A stretch of DNA of 64,000 nt. Origin: Postechiella marina. Its GTDB lineage: Bacteria; Bacteroidota; Bacteroidia; Flavobacteriales; Flavobacteriaceae. Below, piece by piece: positions 1 through 8,494 of the stretch. The notes under the pieces are model-generated. The model was not told the origin of the DNA. It did no database searches and was given only the letters and a program-made list of their open reading frames with translations. Within the stretch, counting starts at the first letter, position 1. Each line of letters opens with the position of its first letter. The stretch covers positions 496,001 to 560,000 of the forward strand of contig NZ_BAABCA010000001.1 in assembly GCF_039538365.1 (NCBI RefSeq), in the 5' to 3' direction. The position numbers and the translations under genes are program-made.

Positions 1-60
1 TTCTGGACTAGGTAACTGCATATAATTAAAATAAGACGATAGTGTTTCGAAGTGTTTCAT
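1..60 (-). CDS. Start of a probable AraC-family regulator (partial, runs off left edge)
   Basis: An ATG on the minus strand at 60 opens a frame that stays open to the window edge and encodes 20 residues beginning MKHFETLSSY and containing QLPSPE. This short leader resembles the N-terminus of flavobacterial AraC-type helix-turn-helix regulators, which often start with a similar MKxxxTLSxY...LPxPE stretch. It begins 7 bases after the stop of the membrane protein gene at 68-580, so it is probably the last visible gene of a minus-strand operon with that gene and the short-chain dehydrogenase. The DNA-binding domain lies outside the window, so the family is an inference from very little sequence. 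Confidence 0.45.
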   Translation of the reverse strand, partial: MKHFETLSSYFNYMQLPSPE

Positions 61-67
61 GCTTGTT

Positions 68-580
68 TTAATTTTTTAATAGTTCTTTTGCCAATTGCAA
101 CTGTGTATTATAGTTGTTAATTCTAGAATGTGCTGTGCCATCAATTAATAGAATTACAATTAGCATTGCTATAGTTGTAATCATGCTAGCTCGCCAAATA
201 GGCTTGTCTATAAATACAATAATTAGCGCACAAGTGGCTATAATTAAAGGTATTGCTTTAAAAACAATGGTTTGATATTCTTTTAAAGTGTTTTCTGCGC
301 GTACAAGTTCAGAATTTATAAAAGCTATGGCATCATTCTTATAAGCTGTTTCAAACTCTGTAATTCTTAATTTGTTTGTATAGACCAACCCAAAACCAAT
401 AATTAAAAGTAATATACCCGCTACTAAAAAAGGGATAATGTATGCTCTTGCTATATCGGTTTTTCCTAGTTGCCAAAAGCCTAAACTGGCTAAAACAAAT
501 AATATTCCGAAAATAATGAAAAATTGGGTTGAAAAAACTTCAGATTTTGCCCAATCGGTTGCTGTTTTTAATATTTCCAT
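68..580 (-). CDS. Small membrane protein of unknown function, about four TM segments
   Basis: A 170-residue protein with hydrophobic segments at about residues 18-38, 46-67, 107-125 and 132-147. Between the second and third lies a charged, probably coiled stretch (about 70-105), and the C-terminal tail is polar. There is no signal peptide or recognisable catalytic motif. I do not recognise a named family. It follows the short-chain dehydrogenase with a 13-base gap and is followed at once by a probable AraC-type regulator, so the three are likely cotranscribed. An inner-membrane location is inferred from the hydropathy. Confidence 0.75.
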   Translation of the reverse strand: MEILKTATDWAKSEVFSTQFFIIFGILFVLASLGFWQLGKTDIARAYIIPFLVAGILLLIIGFGLVYTNKLRITEFETAYKNDAIAFINSELVRAENTLKEYQTIVFKAIPLIIATCALIIVFIDKPIWRASMITTIAMLIVILLIDGTAHSRINNYNTQLQLAKELLKN

Positions 581-593
581 TTTTTATATCAAA

Positions 594-1541
594 TTAAAAA
601 TTCCAATTACAATTTGTTTCTTTTTCCGAAATACTCCAAAGTTTATCTGCAATAATTTTGTTATAAACAAAAGATTCTATTTCGCATTCGTCAACAGGGC
701 CTATCCAATTCATTATACCTGTAGGACCGTAATAAGCTTTTTCTTTTAAGTTGCCTTCTGTGGCACACATAATTTCTGGATAAGCGCCTTTTTTTGCAGA
801 TTGTACTAATGGCGAATTTGAAAGTATAGACCAACTTATTCTGGTAATTAAAGATGTATCTTTTTTTATTAAAGATGTTTTTGATGCGCCAGGGTGACAC
901 ACATAGACCTTTACCTTTTTATTAGCAGTTTTAATTCGATCTTGTAGTTTGTAGGCAAACATTATTTGAGCTAATTTACTATGACAATAAGTATTATTTG
1001 GGTGATAATTTTTGTTGAAATTCATGTCGTCGAATTGAATTGTTTTTAATCCCATTTTATAGCCTTCGCTACCAACAATAACAATTCTTCCATTTGCTTG
1101 TTCTACTTTCCCGAATAGCAGATTAATAAGTAAAAAATGCCCGTAGTGATTAATGCCTAGTTGAGACTCGAACCCATTGGTTGTAAACTCTTGCTTAGCC
1201 ACTTGTGCAACTGCTGCATTACATATTAAAGCATTTATATGCGGTACTTGTTTAATAAGTGCTTTTGCTGCATGGCGTATAGATGCAAGTTCTGCTAAAT
1301 CCATTTTTATAAATGATATTTTTGCATTACTGCCAAATTGCTTTTTTAATCTATTTATGGCTTTAGTAGATTTTTTTTCATTTCGATTAAGCATAACTAC
1401 TGTTGCTGCTTTGCTTAAAAGTATTTTTGAAGCTTCAAAACCAGTACCTGTATTTGCTCCTGTAATAACGTAGGTTTTACCCTCTAAACTGTTTATTTTT
1501 TCTGGAGTCCATCCTTTTTTACCAAATGTTTTCGTATTCAT
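594..1541 (-). CDS. Short-chain dehydrogenase/reductase, protochlorophyllide-reductase-like branch
   Basis: A 315-residue Rossmann-fold oxidoreductase. The nucleotide-binding motif TGANTGTG is at residues 27-34, the NAA motif follows in CNAAVAQ, and the catalytic Tyr-Lys pair is in YCHSK (about residue 187). A PG motif follows in CHPGASKT. Length and motif spacing match SDR members annotated as retinol dehydrogenase or protochlorophyllide-reductase-like. The organism has no other sign of photosynthesis, so that label reflects sequence family only, and the substrate is unknown. NADP(H) use is plausible from the basic residues after the second strand (NRNEKK). The gene leads an apparent operon with the membrane protein and AraC-like gene downstream. 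Confidence 0.88.
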   Translation of the reverse strand: MNTKTFGKKGWTPEKINSLEGKTYVITGANTGTGFEASKILLSKAATVVMLNRNEKKSTKAINRLKKQFGSNAKISFIKMDLAELASIRHAAKALIKQVPHINALICNAAVAQVAKQEFTTNGFESQLGINHYGHFLLINLLFGKVEQANGRIVIVGSEGYKMGLKTIQFDDMNFNKNYHPNNTYCHSKLAQIMFAYKLQDRIKTANKKVKVYVCHPGASKTSLIKKDTSLITRISWSILSNSPLVQSAKKGAYPEIMCATEGNLKEKAYYGPTGIMNWIGPVDECEIESFVYNKIIADKLWSISEKETNCNWNF

Positions 1542-1640
1542 CTTTAAATTTATTTTTTATTAAATAGAATATGACAAAGGTAATTGTTAGGTGTTTTTTA
1601 AGGTTTAAACAAAATTACGATACTTGTATATTTTTTGGTG

Positions 1641-2189
1641 TTATTCTTTAACAGAGCTCCAGTTTTCGCCAGTTTTTATTCTGTAAAGTTGCATTTCAGA
1701 AATTCCAAATTGTTTAGCAATCATTTTTAATCGTGTTCTTCGGTTAGGGTCGTTTATTTTACGCTTTATAAGTTTAACTTTTGTTTCTGTTAGTTTAGTA
1801 TTCGATGGCCTTTTCCTAACAATGTTTTTAAACTCAGGGTTGCTAAATTGATGAATTTCTTTTTCTTTTTTTGTAGCCCATTTTAGGTTTTCTACTCTAT
1901 TATCGGTCTTATCGTAATTTAAATGTAAAACACAAATACCATCATTTTTATCTAGAAAATGCTCTGCAACAAGTTTATGCACGTATCTACTAGTTTGTTT
2001 ACCATTCTTTTTTTGTTTAAGTGGTAAGTTTTGATATCCGTTTATAAAGTATTCTTTAACTAGAAACTCTTTATCTGTTTTACAGTTTATAATTCTTCCG
2101 TAATTAGATATTTTAAATTTTTCGTTATCAGAAATATTGTCATCAAATACAATTTCTTTCCATTCTTCATTCCAATAATTTCGTATCAT
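1641..2189 (-). CDS. NUMOD4/HNH endonuclease-like protein
   Basis: A 182-residue protein with three visible parts. Residues about 2-60 look like a NUMOD4 DNA-binding module (EEWKEI...FKISNYGRI). Residues about 66-110 look like an HNH_3 nuclease core (VHKLVAEHF, HLNYDKTDNRVENLKWAT) with His89, Asn97 and Asn101. The C-terminal 50 residues resemble a helix-turn-helix (MIAKQFGISEMQLYRI). This architecture is known from phage and intron homing endonucleases and from free-standing bacterial copies. No intron or phage gene surrounds it, so it is a solitary copy between ordinary chromosomal genes. The core motifs look intact. Its biological role here is unknown. Confidence 0.82.
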   Translation of the reverse strand: MIRNYWNEEWKEIVFDDNISDNEKFKISNYGRIINCKTDKEFLVKEYFINGYQNLPLKQKKNGKQTSRYVHKLVAEHFLDKNDGICVLHLNYDKTDNRVENLKWATKKEKEIHQFSNPEFKNIVRKRPSNTKLTETKVKLIKRKINDPNRRTRLKMIAKQFGISEMQLYRIKTGENWSSVKE

Positions 2190-2217
2190 ATCGTTTTGTT
2201 TTTTTATTATTGGTAAT

Positions 2218-2259
2218 AAATGATTTCCTAATCATTTTACTATACCTTGTTTGGGTATA
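2218..2259. promoter_or_regulatory. Two inverted repeats upstream of the HNH gene
   Basis: AAATGATT (2218-2225) faces AATCATTT (2230-2237) across 4 bases, and TATACC (2241-2246) faces GGTATA (2254-2259). Both lie 29-70 bases upstream of the minus-strand start at 2189, where a promoter or operator would sit. Neither arm is followed by a T-run, so a terminator is less likely. A role in controlling the endonuclease gene is inferred. Confidence 0.3.
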
Positions 2260-2310
2260 CTATATGTTAAAACGAAGTGTAATTTAAGTTTTAACCTGTG
2301 GTAATTAAAC

Positions 2311-3324
2311 TTAATCTACCTTAACACGTTCGTCTCTATTAGCTAATTCCCATGCTGTATGAAATATTAATCTTGTACGTTTTTCTAACAAGTCGTATTC
2401 TATTTTATCAGGTGTATCGGTTGGTTTATGGTAATCGTCGTGTGTGCCATTAAAATAAAAAATAACGGGAATATTGTTTTTAGCAAAATTGTAGTGATCC
2501 GACCTATAATAAAAACGGTTAGGGTCGTCGTCTTCATTAAAAGTATAATCAAAATTGATATTAAAATATTTGTTGTTTACAGCTTCAGATATATTGTGCA
2601 ATTCTTTACTCAATTTATCAGATCCTATTAAATATAAGTAATTACTATTGTTTTTATGTTTATCGTCTATACGTCCTATCATATCAATGTTTAAGTCTGC
2701 TACAGTATTTTTTAAAGGAAAAATAGGGTTTTCTTCGACGTAATATTTAGAACCAAATAAACCAATTTCTTCGCCTGTAACATGTAAAAATAAAACAGAA
2801 CGTTTTGGTCCGTGCCCTTTATCTGCAGCTAATTTAAAAGCTTCAGCCATCTCCAAAAGAGCTACGGTGCCAGAACCATCATCGTCTGCTCCATTATTAA
2901 TAAGGCCATCTTTAGTAACACCAATATGGTCTAAATGTGCAGAAATGATAACTACTTCGTTAGGTTTTTCTGAGCCTTTAATGTAAGCCATAACGTTTTC
3001 TGAGTCTCCGCTTGCTCGTCCTTTAAAGTATGCTTCAGGAATTTTTTGAAAATAGTCGCCATTGGCAATAGGAGAGGGGATGTTGTTGTTAACGTAATAT
3101 TTTTTTATAAACTCTACAGCTTTCTTTTGCCCAGAAGCTCCTGTTTTTCTGCCTTCAAAATCGTTAGAAGCATAAATGTATAGTGCTTCTTTTAATTCTT
3201 CTTTAGTAATAGACTTTGCATAGTCTATTACTAAAGAAGATGCTTGTAGTTTTTTTTTGCTTTGAGACGAGCTACAAGAGCTAATTAAAACAGTGAGTAT
3301 AAGTAATGTTGTTATTTTCTTCAT
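2311..3324 (-). CDS. M28-family zinc aminopeptidase, lipoprotein
   Basis: A 337-residue exopeptidase of the M28 family, which uses two zinc ions to remove N-terminal residues from peptides. The signal sequence ends in a lipobox (LISSC, Cys17), so it should be anchored on the periplasmic side or exported. Metal-site motifs are in order: SAHLDHIG (His, Asp), NGADDDGSGT (Asp), TGEEIGLFGS (Glu pair), NIDMIGR (Asp) and a C-terminal HDDYHKPTDTPDKI (His). It lies 48 bases after a closely related paralogue and is probably cotranscribed with it. Substrate specificity cannot be read from the sequence. Confidence 0.9.
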   Translation of the reverse strand: MKKITTLLILTVLISSCSSSQSKKKLQASSLVIDYAKSITKEELKEALYIYASNDFEGRKTGASGQKKAVEFIKKYYVNNNIPSPIANGDYFQKIPEAYFKGRASGDSENVMAYIKGSEKPNEVVIISAHLDHIGVTKDGLINNGADDDGSGTVALLEMAEAFKLAADKGHGPKRSVLFLHVTGEEIGLFGSKYYVEENPIFPLKNTVADLNIDMIGRIDDKHKNNSNYLYLIGSDKLSKELHNISEAVNNKYFNINFDYTFNEDDDPNRFYYRSDHYNFAKNNIPVIFYFNGTHDDYHKPTDTPDKIEYDLLEKRTRLIFHTAWELANRDERVKVD

Positions 3325-3372
3325 TGTAAAATGATTAATACTTTTAATTTACAAAAATATAATATTCTTTGT

Positions 3373-4428
3373 TTAATTTTTCAAGAATTTATTGTCTAGG
3401 TCTAGCGCTAGTCGGTTTTTTTGATTTGCAATTTGCCATGCAGTAGAAAAAATTAAACGAGATCGTTTTTCTAAAAGCGGATAATCAATTTTATCTGGTG
3501 TGTCCGATGTTTTATGATAATCGTCGTGTATACCATTAAAATAAAAAATTACAGGAATATTGTGTCGTGCAAAGTTATAATGATCTGATCTAGAATAAAA
3601 ATCATTTACATCATCTTCATTATTATAAGTATAATCTAGGTTAATGTTAAAAAAGGAGTGGTTTACCTTCTCAGATAAATAATGAAGTTCTTTACTAAGT
3701 CTATCGGCTCCTATAATATATAGGTAGTTGGGGTTTTCTTTGTGCATTGTGTCTACCCTACCAATCATGTCAATATTTAAATTGACAACCGTATTTTTTA
3801 AAGGAAAAACCGGGTTTTTTGTGTAAAATGACGATCCGAGTTTGCCTATTTCTTCTGCAGTTAAATGTAAAAAAAGGATGCTTCGTTTAGGGCCATAACC
3901 TTCTTTTTTAGCTTTATTAAAGGCTTGTGCTATTTGCATTATTGCTACTGTGCCAGAGCCATCGTCGTCTGCGCCAAGGTTTATAGATCCATTTTCTTCT
4001 ATACCTAAATGATCTAAATGTGCAGAAATAATAACTAATTCGTTGGGGATTTCTGTGCCTTTAATATATGCCAATACGTTTTCTGATGCATTGTAGGGTT
4101 TAGGAAGAAAGCTTTTAGGTATGTCTTGATAATAATTATCTGTACCAAAAGGTGATGGTATTTTTTCTTGGAGGTAGAATTTTTTTAGAAAATTGCTAGC
4201 TAGCTTCTGGCCTTTGGTTCCTGTTTCTCTACCTTCAAATTTATCTGAAGCAAATTGATATAATTGTGTTTCTAGCTCTGTAGCAGTTATGGTTTTATAA
4301 TAATTAACAACCAAACTACTGTCTACTATTACAATGCTATTTTTTAAATTGTTAATTTTTGTTGTGTACCTCGTAGATGCGCAGGTACCAAGTAGGGTTA
4401 ATGCCGAGAGAATGCAAAAAGTTTTCAT
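3373..4428 (-). CDS. M28-family zinc aminopeptidase, tandem paralogue
   Basis: A 351-residue paralogue of the next gene, collinear over its whole length and sharing all metal-site motifs: SAHLDHLG, LGADDDGSGT, TAEEIGKLGS, NIDMIGR and HDDYHKTSDTPDKI. The N-terminus is hydrophobic (FCILSALTLLGTC), but the residue before Cys16 is Thr, a poor lipobox, so lipid attachment is less certain than in its neighbour. It has about ten extra residues at the C-terminus. The tandem arrangement indicates local duplication. Divergence along the whole length suggests an old event. Confidence 0.9.
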   Translation of the reverse strand: MKTFCILSALTLLGTCASTRYTTKINNLKNSIVIVDSSLVVNYYKTITATELETQLYQFASDKFEGRETGTKGQKLASNFLKKFYLQEKIPSPFGTDNYYQDIPKSFLPKPYNASENVLAYIKGTEIPNELVIISAHLDHLGIEENGSINLGADDDGSGTVAIMQIAQAFNKAKKEGYGPKRSILFLHLTAEEIGKLGSSFYTKNPVFPLKNTVVNLNIDMIGRVDTMHKENPNYLYIIGADRLSKELHYLSEKVNHSFFNINLDYTYNNEDDVNDFYSRSDHYNFARHNIPVIFYFNGIHDDYHKTSDTPDKIDYPLLEKRSRLIFSTAWQIANQKNRLALDLDNKFLKN

Positions 4429-4549
4429 GTGTGCTATAAATTAATCACATGCTTGCTTACTACTATTAATTTGTCGGGAGAATAATTATTGTAGTTTACT
4501 ATTATGTTGATATAGCATCAAAGATATTAAAAATGAAATAAAACAGCTA

Positions 4550-4915
4550 CTATTCTATTTCAATGTCTTCTAATTCTTCAATATCTTCAAGTTCTATATC
4601 TAATTCTTCAAGCTCTTCAATGGCTTCTTCTTTAGATTCTGTTTCTTTTTCTACCATATCTTGCGTGTCTCCAATTTCAGTTTCGTTAAAAGCTGCTTTG
4701 TAGGTAACAATAGCAAGAGAGGCTAGAGTTAGGAAAAATGTAAACTGAATAATTTTTTTTACTTCGCCTTCTTTTTTAGATAGATAAAAGGCTATACCTC
4801 CAAATATTAAAGCTAAAACACTGGGGAAAATGGCTAAGTTTGATACAGGTAAAACCGATAAAATTACAGCTAACACAGAAGCTATAAGTGCTAAAATGGT
4901 GAAAATTTTTTTCAT
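4550..4915 (-). CDS. Small membrane protein with a highly acidic C-terminal tail
   Basis: A 121-residue protein with about three closely spaced hydrophobic segments (about 4-24, 27-45 and 55-76). A tail of about 40 residues follows that is nearly all Glu, Asp, Leu and Ile, ending with repeats of the type ELEDIE. I recognise no family. It starts 20 bases after the DUF3108 gene, so the two are likely cotranscribed. The tail could be a flexible acidic extension or a metal- or protein-binding segment; this is speculation. Confidence 0.7.
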   Translation of the reverse strand: MKKIFTILALIASVLAVILSVLPVSNLAIFPSVLALIFGGIAFYLSKKEGEVKKIIQFTFFLTLASLAIVTYKAAFNETEIGDTQDMVEKETESKEEAIEELEELDIELEDIEELEDIEIE

Positions 4916-4935
4916 AATAAGTGTATTGTTTAGTG

Positions 4936-5703
4936 TTAGTTTTTTAAACCCGAAGCAGATTTAATTTTTAGTTCTCCATTACCAACTGGAATTTTAAATT
5001 TACCGTAAACCATAATTTTATTAGCATCTGCAGTAAGCCATATAAGATTGCTATTAGTGCCTTTTAGCACGTCTGAATTGCTAGCGCTAATAGCTAGTTT
5101 ATAGCATGTTTTACTACCAATAGCAGTGTTAATAGTTTCTTTGCCAAGGTATGTTAATTGGGCTTTGTTTTCTTTTCTATCAAAAAGAATAGTAACCGTT
5201 TTTTTACTGCCAACATTCATGCTCTCGTAATCGAATAGGCGTATGTTATAAATTGTAGAAACAATGTCTTTAGTTCCAGAATTAAAAGAGAAATTTTTCT
5301 TCTCTACATAATTTTTCTTTTTAGTTAAAACAGATTTTACAGTTTTAGTTTTATGGCTAAAAGTGTATTTCATGTTTTTAAAATAACTTCCCTCATTAAT
5401 ATCTCGCTTGTATAAATATGGGGTTAATGTTTTTGGGTTTACATAGCTTTCGTACAAATCACGTATTTTAAAAAAACTATCCCATTTACTGTAAGTAAGT
5501 GCAGTACATTTTAGTCTTAATAAAGTGGTTTTGGAGGTCATTACATTACTAGTTTGTAAGGTAACCTGTGCAATGTCTGTTAGTATGCCAGACATGTTGT
5601 AAGACGCGGTGTAGGTAAGCTTTTCTCCTGCAGCAATAGCTGTATTTTGCGCGCTTAAAGACACCGTAAAAAATAAAGATAAAATTAAATAGTAAGCCCT
5701 CAT
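4936..5703 (-). CDS. DUF3108 domain protein, exported
   Basis: A 255-residue protein with a classical signal peptide (MRAYYLILSLFFTVSLSAQ, cleavage after SLSA). The mature part begins AAGEKLTYTASYN, the usual opening of DUF3108 proteins, which are beta-rich periplasmic or outer-membrane-facing proteins of unknown function found widely in Bacteroidota and Proteobacteria. Length is typical for the family. The next gene, 20 bases downstream, is a small acidic-tailed membrane protein. No catalytic residues can be assigned. Confidence 0.82.
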   Translation of the reverse strand: MRAYYLILSLFFTVSLSAQNTAIAAGEKLTYTASYNMSGILTDIAQVTLQTSNVMTSKTTLLRLKCTALTYSKWDSFFKIRDLYESYVNPKTLTPYLYKRDINEGSYFKNMKYTFSHKTKTVKSVLTKKKNYVEKKNFSFNSGTKDIVSTIYNIRLFDYESMNVGSKKTVTILFDRKENKAQLTYLGKETINTAIGSKTCYKLAISASNSDVLKGTNSNLIWLTADANKIMVYGKFKIPVGNGELKIKSASGLKN

Positions 5704-5855
5704 AATAGGTTAAGTTTAATGTTAATAACGTTGTATTTAACATTTATTGTGCCGAAAATACGATGCTTAAAAATATTATGCTAATTTTTTTACTTCTGCT
5801 TTAGTTATAAAAAGGGTTGCTGATAATTATCATAGTTTAAAATTTATTATAAAAT

Positions 5856-5863
5856 TATATTTG
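5856..5863 (+). promoter_or_regulatory. Bacteroidota -7 box for the universal stress protein gene
   Basis: TATATTTG matches the TAnnTTTG consensus of Bacteroidota sigma factors and lies 26 bases before the ATG at 5889. A short inverted repeat, GGTT-ACT-AACC, follows directly in the predicted leader. The -33 element is not clear. Confidence 0.45.
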
Positions 5864-5888
5864 GTTACTAACCAATATCATAATAATT

Positions 5889-6722
5889 ATGAAAAATATA
5901 TTATTACCTACAGATTTTTCTAAAAATTCTATTAATGCTATTGATTATGCCATGCAGTTTTTTAAAAAAGAGCGTTGTAAGCTTTACATTCTTAATGTAC
6001 AAAAAGTATCTACTTTTATAACAGATGATATGATGACTGTGGCAGCATCCTCGTCTGTTTATAACACGATAATAGATGTTTCGAAAAAATCTATAGCCAA
6101 TATTATTGCTACTATGCAAAGCGCTTATAACAACCCGAGGCATAAGTTTTGTGCTTTAGTAGATTTCGATAATTTTGTTGACGCTATAAAACAAGTGTCT
6201 AAAATTCATGATATAGATTTAATAATAATGGGAACTAAAGGAGCAACGGGGTTAAATAAAATTATTTTTGGTAGTAATACAGTACATGCTATGCAATGTT
6301 GTAATGTACCTGTTTTAGCGGTGCCAAATGGTTGTAAATTTACGGAGCTAAAATCTATAGCTTTAATGGGCGATAATTTTTTAAGCTTTCACGTCGATAA
6401 ATTAAAACCATTAAAGCGGTTATTGTTTTTAAGAAAAGCAAATCTAACCGCTTTACTAATAAAAGGAGCTTTAAAACCTAACAGATGTATTTTTAAAAGT
6501 AACTTTTTTAACGCTTTATTTTCTAAAGTTAGTTGCCAAAGTTTGGAAGTGTCTAATAATAATTTAGTAGAAAAAGTAGACCATTATTTGTCTACAAACA
6601 ATATACAAATGTTTGCCCTTTTAACCGAAAATCATTCTTTTTTAAACCGCTTATTTCGTATCCATAAAGTAGAAACTTTAGGTTTTAATATTAACATTCC
6701 TTTTTACATAATGCATGCCTAA
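5889..6722 (+). CDS. Universal stress protein (UspA family), tandem-domain form
   Basis: A 277-residue cytoplasmic protein. Residues 1-140 form a good Usp domain: NILLPTDFS at the start and the ATP-binding signature G-2x-G-9x-G-S at 115-129 (GTKGATG...FGSN). Residues about 155-277 are the size of a second Usp domain but lack an obvious nucleotide signature, as is common in tandem-Usp proteins. It is monocistronic, with its own -7 box just upstream. Usp proteins are typically induced in stationary phase or stress; the specific role here is unknown. Confidence 0.88.
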   Translation: MKNILLPTDFSKNSINAIDYAMQFFKKERCKLYILNVQKVSTFITDDMMTVAASSSVYNTIIDVSKKSIANIIATMQSAYNNPRHKFCALVDFDNFVDAIKQVSKIHDIDLIIMGTKGATGLNKIIFGSNTVHAMQCCNVPVLAVPNGCKFTELKSIALMGDNFLSFHVDKLKPLKRLLFLRKANLTALLIKGALKPNRCIFKSNFFNALFSKVSCQSLEVSNNNLVEKVDHYLSTNNIQMFALLTENHSFLNRLFRIHKVETLGFNINIPFYIMHA

Positions 6723-6815
6723 AAAGGTGCTGTCTGTTTAAAATTTAAATTTTTTGTGTAACAAATTTGTAATTGGTGCGTCATACAAGTATCAATCAAA
6801 TCACAATCGTATAAA

Positions 6816-7154
6816 ATGAGACAAGACAATCAACTTTTAGTAGTTGCGCATTTAAGCCAGTTAATAACCTTAATAATAGGTTTTGGGAGTTTGCTACTTC
6901 CATTAATACTTTGGGTAACTCAAAAGGAGAAGGTTTACCAAATGGATTTGCATGGTAAAAATATTATCAATTTTCAATTAAGCTTAATTGTTTACTGTAT
7001 TATTTGTGTGCCACTAATTTTATTTTTTGGTTTAGGCTTATTAGGTTTTGTTGTACTTAGTATTATATCTGTTGTATTTCCTATATTAAACGCCATAAGG
7101 GTAAGTCGTGGCGAAACTCCAAAATATCCATTATCTCTTAATTTTATTAGTTAG
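6816..7154 (+). CDS. DUF4870 small membrane protein
   Basis: A 112-residue protein with three hydrophobic segments (about 10-33, 47-70 and 72-92). It has the features of DUF4870/Tic20-like proteins: an N-terminal AHLSQL, a central WVTQKEK..Q.D.HGKNIINFQLSL, and a C-terminal FPILNAIRVSRGE. Function is unknown for the family. It is followed by a rho-independent terminator and is probably a single-gene transcript. Confidence 0.85.
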   Translation: MRQDNQLLVVAHLSQLITLIIGFGSLLLPLILWVTQKEKVYQMDLHGKNIINFQLSLIVYCIICVPLILFFGLGLLGFVVLSIISVVFPILNAIRVSRGETPKYPLSLNFIS

Positions 7155-7176
7155 TTTAATTATACGAGATAACTAG

Positions 7177-7206
7177 AAAGCTTGCCTAATGGTGAGCTTT
7201 TTTTTT
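7177..7206 (+). terminator. Rho-independent terminator after the DUF4870 gene
   Basis: AAAGCTTGCC (7177-7186) pairs with GGTGAGCTTT (7191-7200) around a TAAT loop, with two G-T wobble pairs, and runs into nine Ts. Confidence 0.8.
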
Positions 7207-7229
7207 GAAAAGACAAAAAACAAATTCAT

Positions 7230-7262
7230 AAAAAAAGCAGCAACCCAAAAGGTTACTGCTTA
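7230..7262 (-). terminator. Rho-independent terminator after dnaN
   Basis: On the minus strand AGCAGTAACC pairs with GGTTGCTGCT (one mismatch) around a five-base loop, followed by a T-run (the A-run at 7230-7236 on the plus strand). It lies about 30 bases beyond the dnaN stop. Confidence 0.8.
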
Positions 7263-7290
7263 AGTTTTATATTTTTTGTTTATTATAGTA

Positions 7291-8409
7291 TTAAGAGTTA
7301 AGCATAACAGGCATAACAAGCATAGTTATGTGTTCGCCTTCATCAAGACCATCAATTGGCGTTAAAATACCCGCTCTATTAGGCATACTCATTTCTAATT
7401 GCACATCTGTAGCGCTTAGGTTGTTTAACATCTCTGTTAAAAAACGCGAGTTAAAACCAATTTGCATATCGTCTCCTTGGTAGTCGCAAGTTAAACGCTC
7501 TTCTGCTTTATTACTGTAATCAATATCTTCAGCAGAAATATTTAATTCTGCACCAGCAATTTTTAAACGAATTTGGTGTGTCGTTTTGTTAGAGAATATA
7601 CTAACGCGACGCACAGAGTTTAAAAACTGTGTTCTGTCAATAGATAACTTATTAGGGTTTTCTTTAGGGATTACCGCTTCGTAGTTTGGATATTTTCCAT
7701 CAATTAAACGACAAATTAACTCAGAGTTTTCAAAAGTAAATTTGGCGTTACTTTCGTTGTACTCAATAGTAACATCTTCATCACTAGCTGCTAAAATTCC
7801 TTTTAAAAGATTTAAAGGCTTTTTAGGCATAATAAATTCTGCCACTTGGTTAGCCTTAATATCCTCACGCGTATATTTTACTAGTTTGTGAGCGTCTGTA
7901 GCAACAAAGGTTAAACCTTCTGTAGAGAACTGAAAAAATACACCGCTCATTACTGGGCGTAAATCGTCGTTTCCTGCAGCAAAAATAGTTTTGTTAATAG
8001 CAGTAGCAAGTACATCGCCTTTTATTATGGTTGTACTTGGGTCTTCTAGAGCAACTGCCTTAGGAAATTCGTTTCCGTTTGCGTAAGCCAAAGCATATTT
8101 ACCGTGATTAGAGCTAATTTCTACGGTGTTGTTTTCTTCAACAACAAACGTTAAAGGTTGCTCTGGAAATGTTTTTAAAGTATCTAAAAGTAAACGTGCA
8201 GGAATGGCAACGCTACCTTCGCTATCACTTTCTACATTTAAAGACGAAGACATAGTAGTTTCTAAATCACTTGCAGAAACAGTAAGTTTGTCGTGGTCTA
8301 ATTCGAATAAAAAATTATCTAATATTGGTAATGTATTCGAACTGTTTATAACGCCACCTAAAACTTGTAGTTGTTTTAATAAGTATGTACTTGATACTAT
8401 GAATTTCAT
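7291..8409 (-). CDS. dnaN: DNA polymerase III beta subunit (sliding clamp)
   Basis: A 372-residue clamp that encircles DNA and tethers the replicative polymerase. The three-domain beta-clamp fold is supported by full-length similarity: MKFIVSSTYLLKQLQVLGGVI at the start, LATDA-type helix FVATDAHKLVKY near 170, and the C-terminal ending LVMPVMLNS, which matches the hydrophobic-pocket end (MPxRL-like) of the family. The length is standard. It lies 85 bases after the gldF-gldG gene but has its own -7 box in the gap, and a terminator follows it. Confidence 0.97.
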   Translation of the reverse strand: MKFIVSSTYLLKQLQVLGGVINSSNTLPILDNFLFELDHDKLTVSASDLETTMSSSLNVESDSEGSVAIPARLLLDTLKTFPEQPLTFVVEENNTVEISSNHGKYALAYANGNEFPKAVALEDPSTTIIKGDVLATAINKTIFAAGNDDLRPVMSGVFFQFSTEGLTFVATDAHKLVKYTREDIKANQVAEFIMPKKPLNLLKGILAASDEDVTIEYNESNAKFTFENSELICRLIDGKYPNYEAVIPKENPNKLSIDRTQFLNSVRRVSIFSNKTTHQIRLKIAGAELNISAEDIDYSNKAEERLTCDYQGDDMQIGFNSRFLTEMLNNLSATDVQLEMSMPNRAGILTPIDGLDEGEHITMLVMPVMLNS

Positions 8410-8447
8410 CTATGAGTGTAGTTTTAATTTTAAATATATGTTACTTA

Positions 8448-8455
8448 CAAATATA
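8448..8455 (-). promoter_or_regulatory. Bacteroidota -7 box for dnaN
   Basis: TATATTTG on the minus strand matches TAnnTTTG and lies about 39 bases upstream of the dnaN ATG, inside the 85-base gap after gldF-gldG. This suggests dnaN can be transcribed independently. The -33 element is weak. Confidence 0.45.
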
Positions 8456-8494
8456 TTCTATACCATTTAAAATTCGAAACAAACTTATTAACAT

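Noticed and set aside
8126..8470. 114-codon open frame on the plus strand across the 5' end of dnaN
   Set aside because: It lies antisense to a certain gene, has no family resemblance, and arises from codon bias of the real frame.
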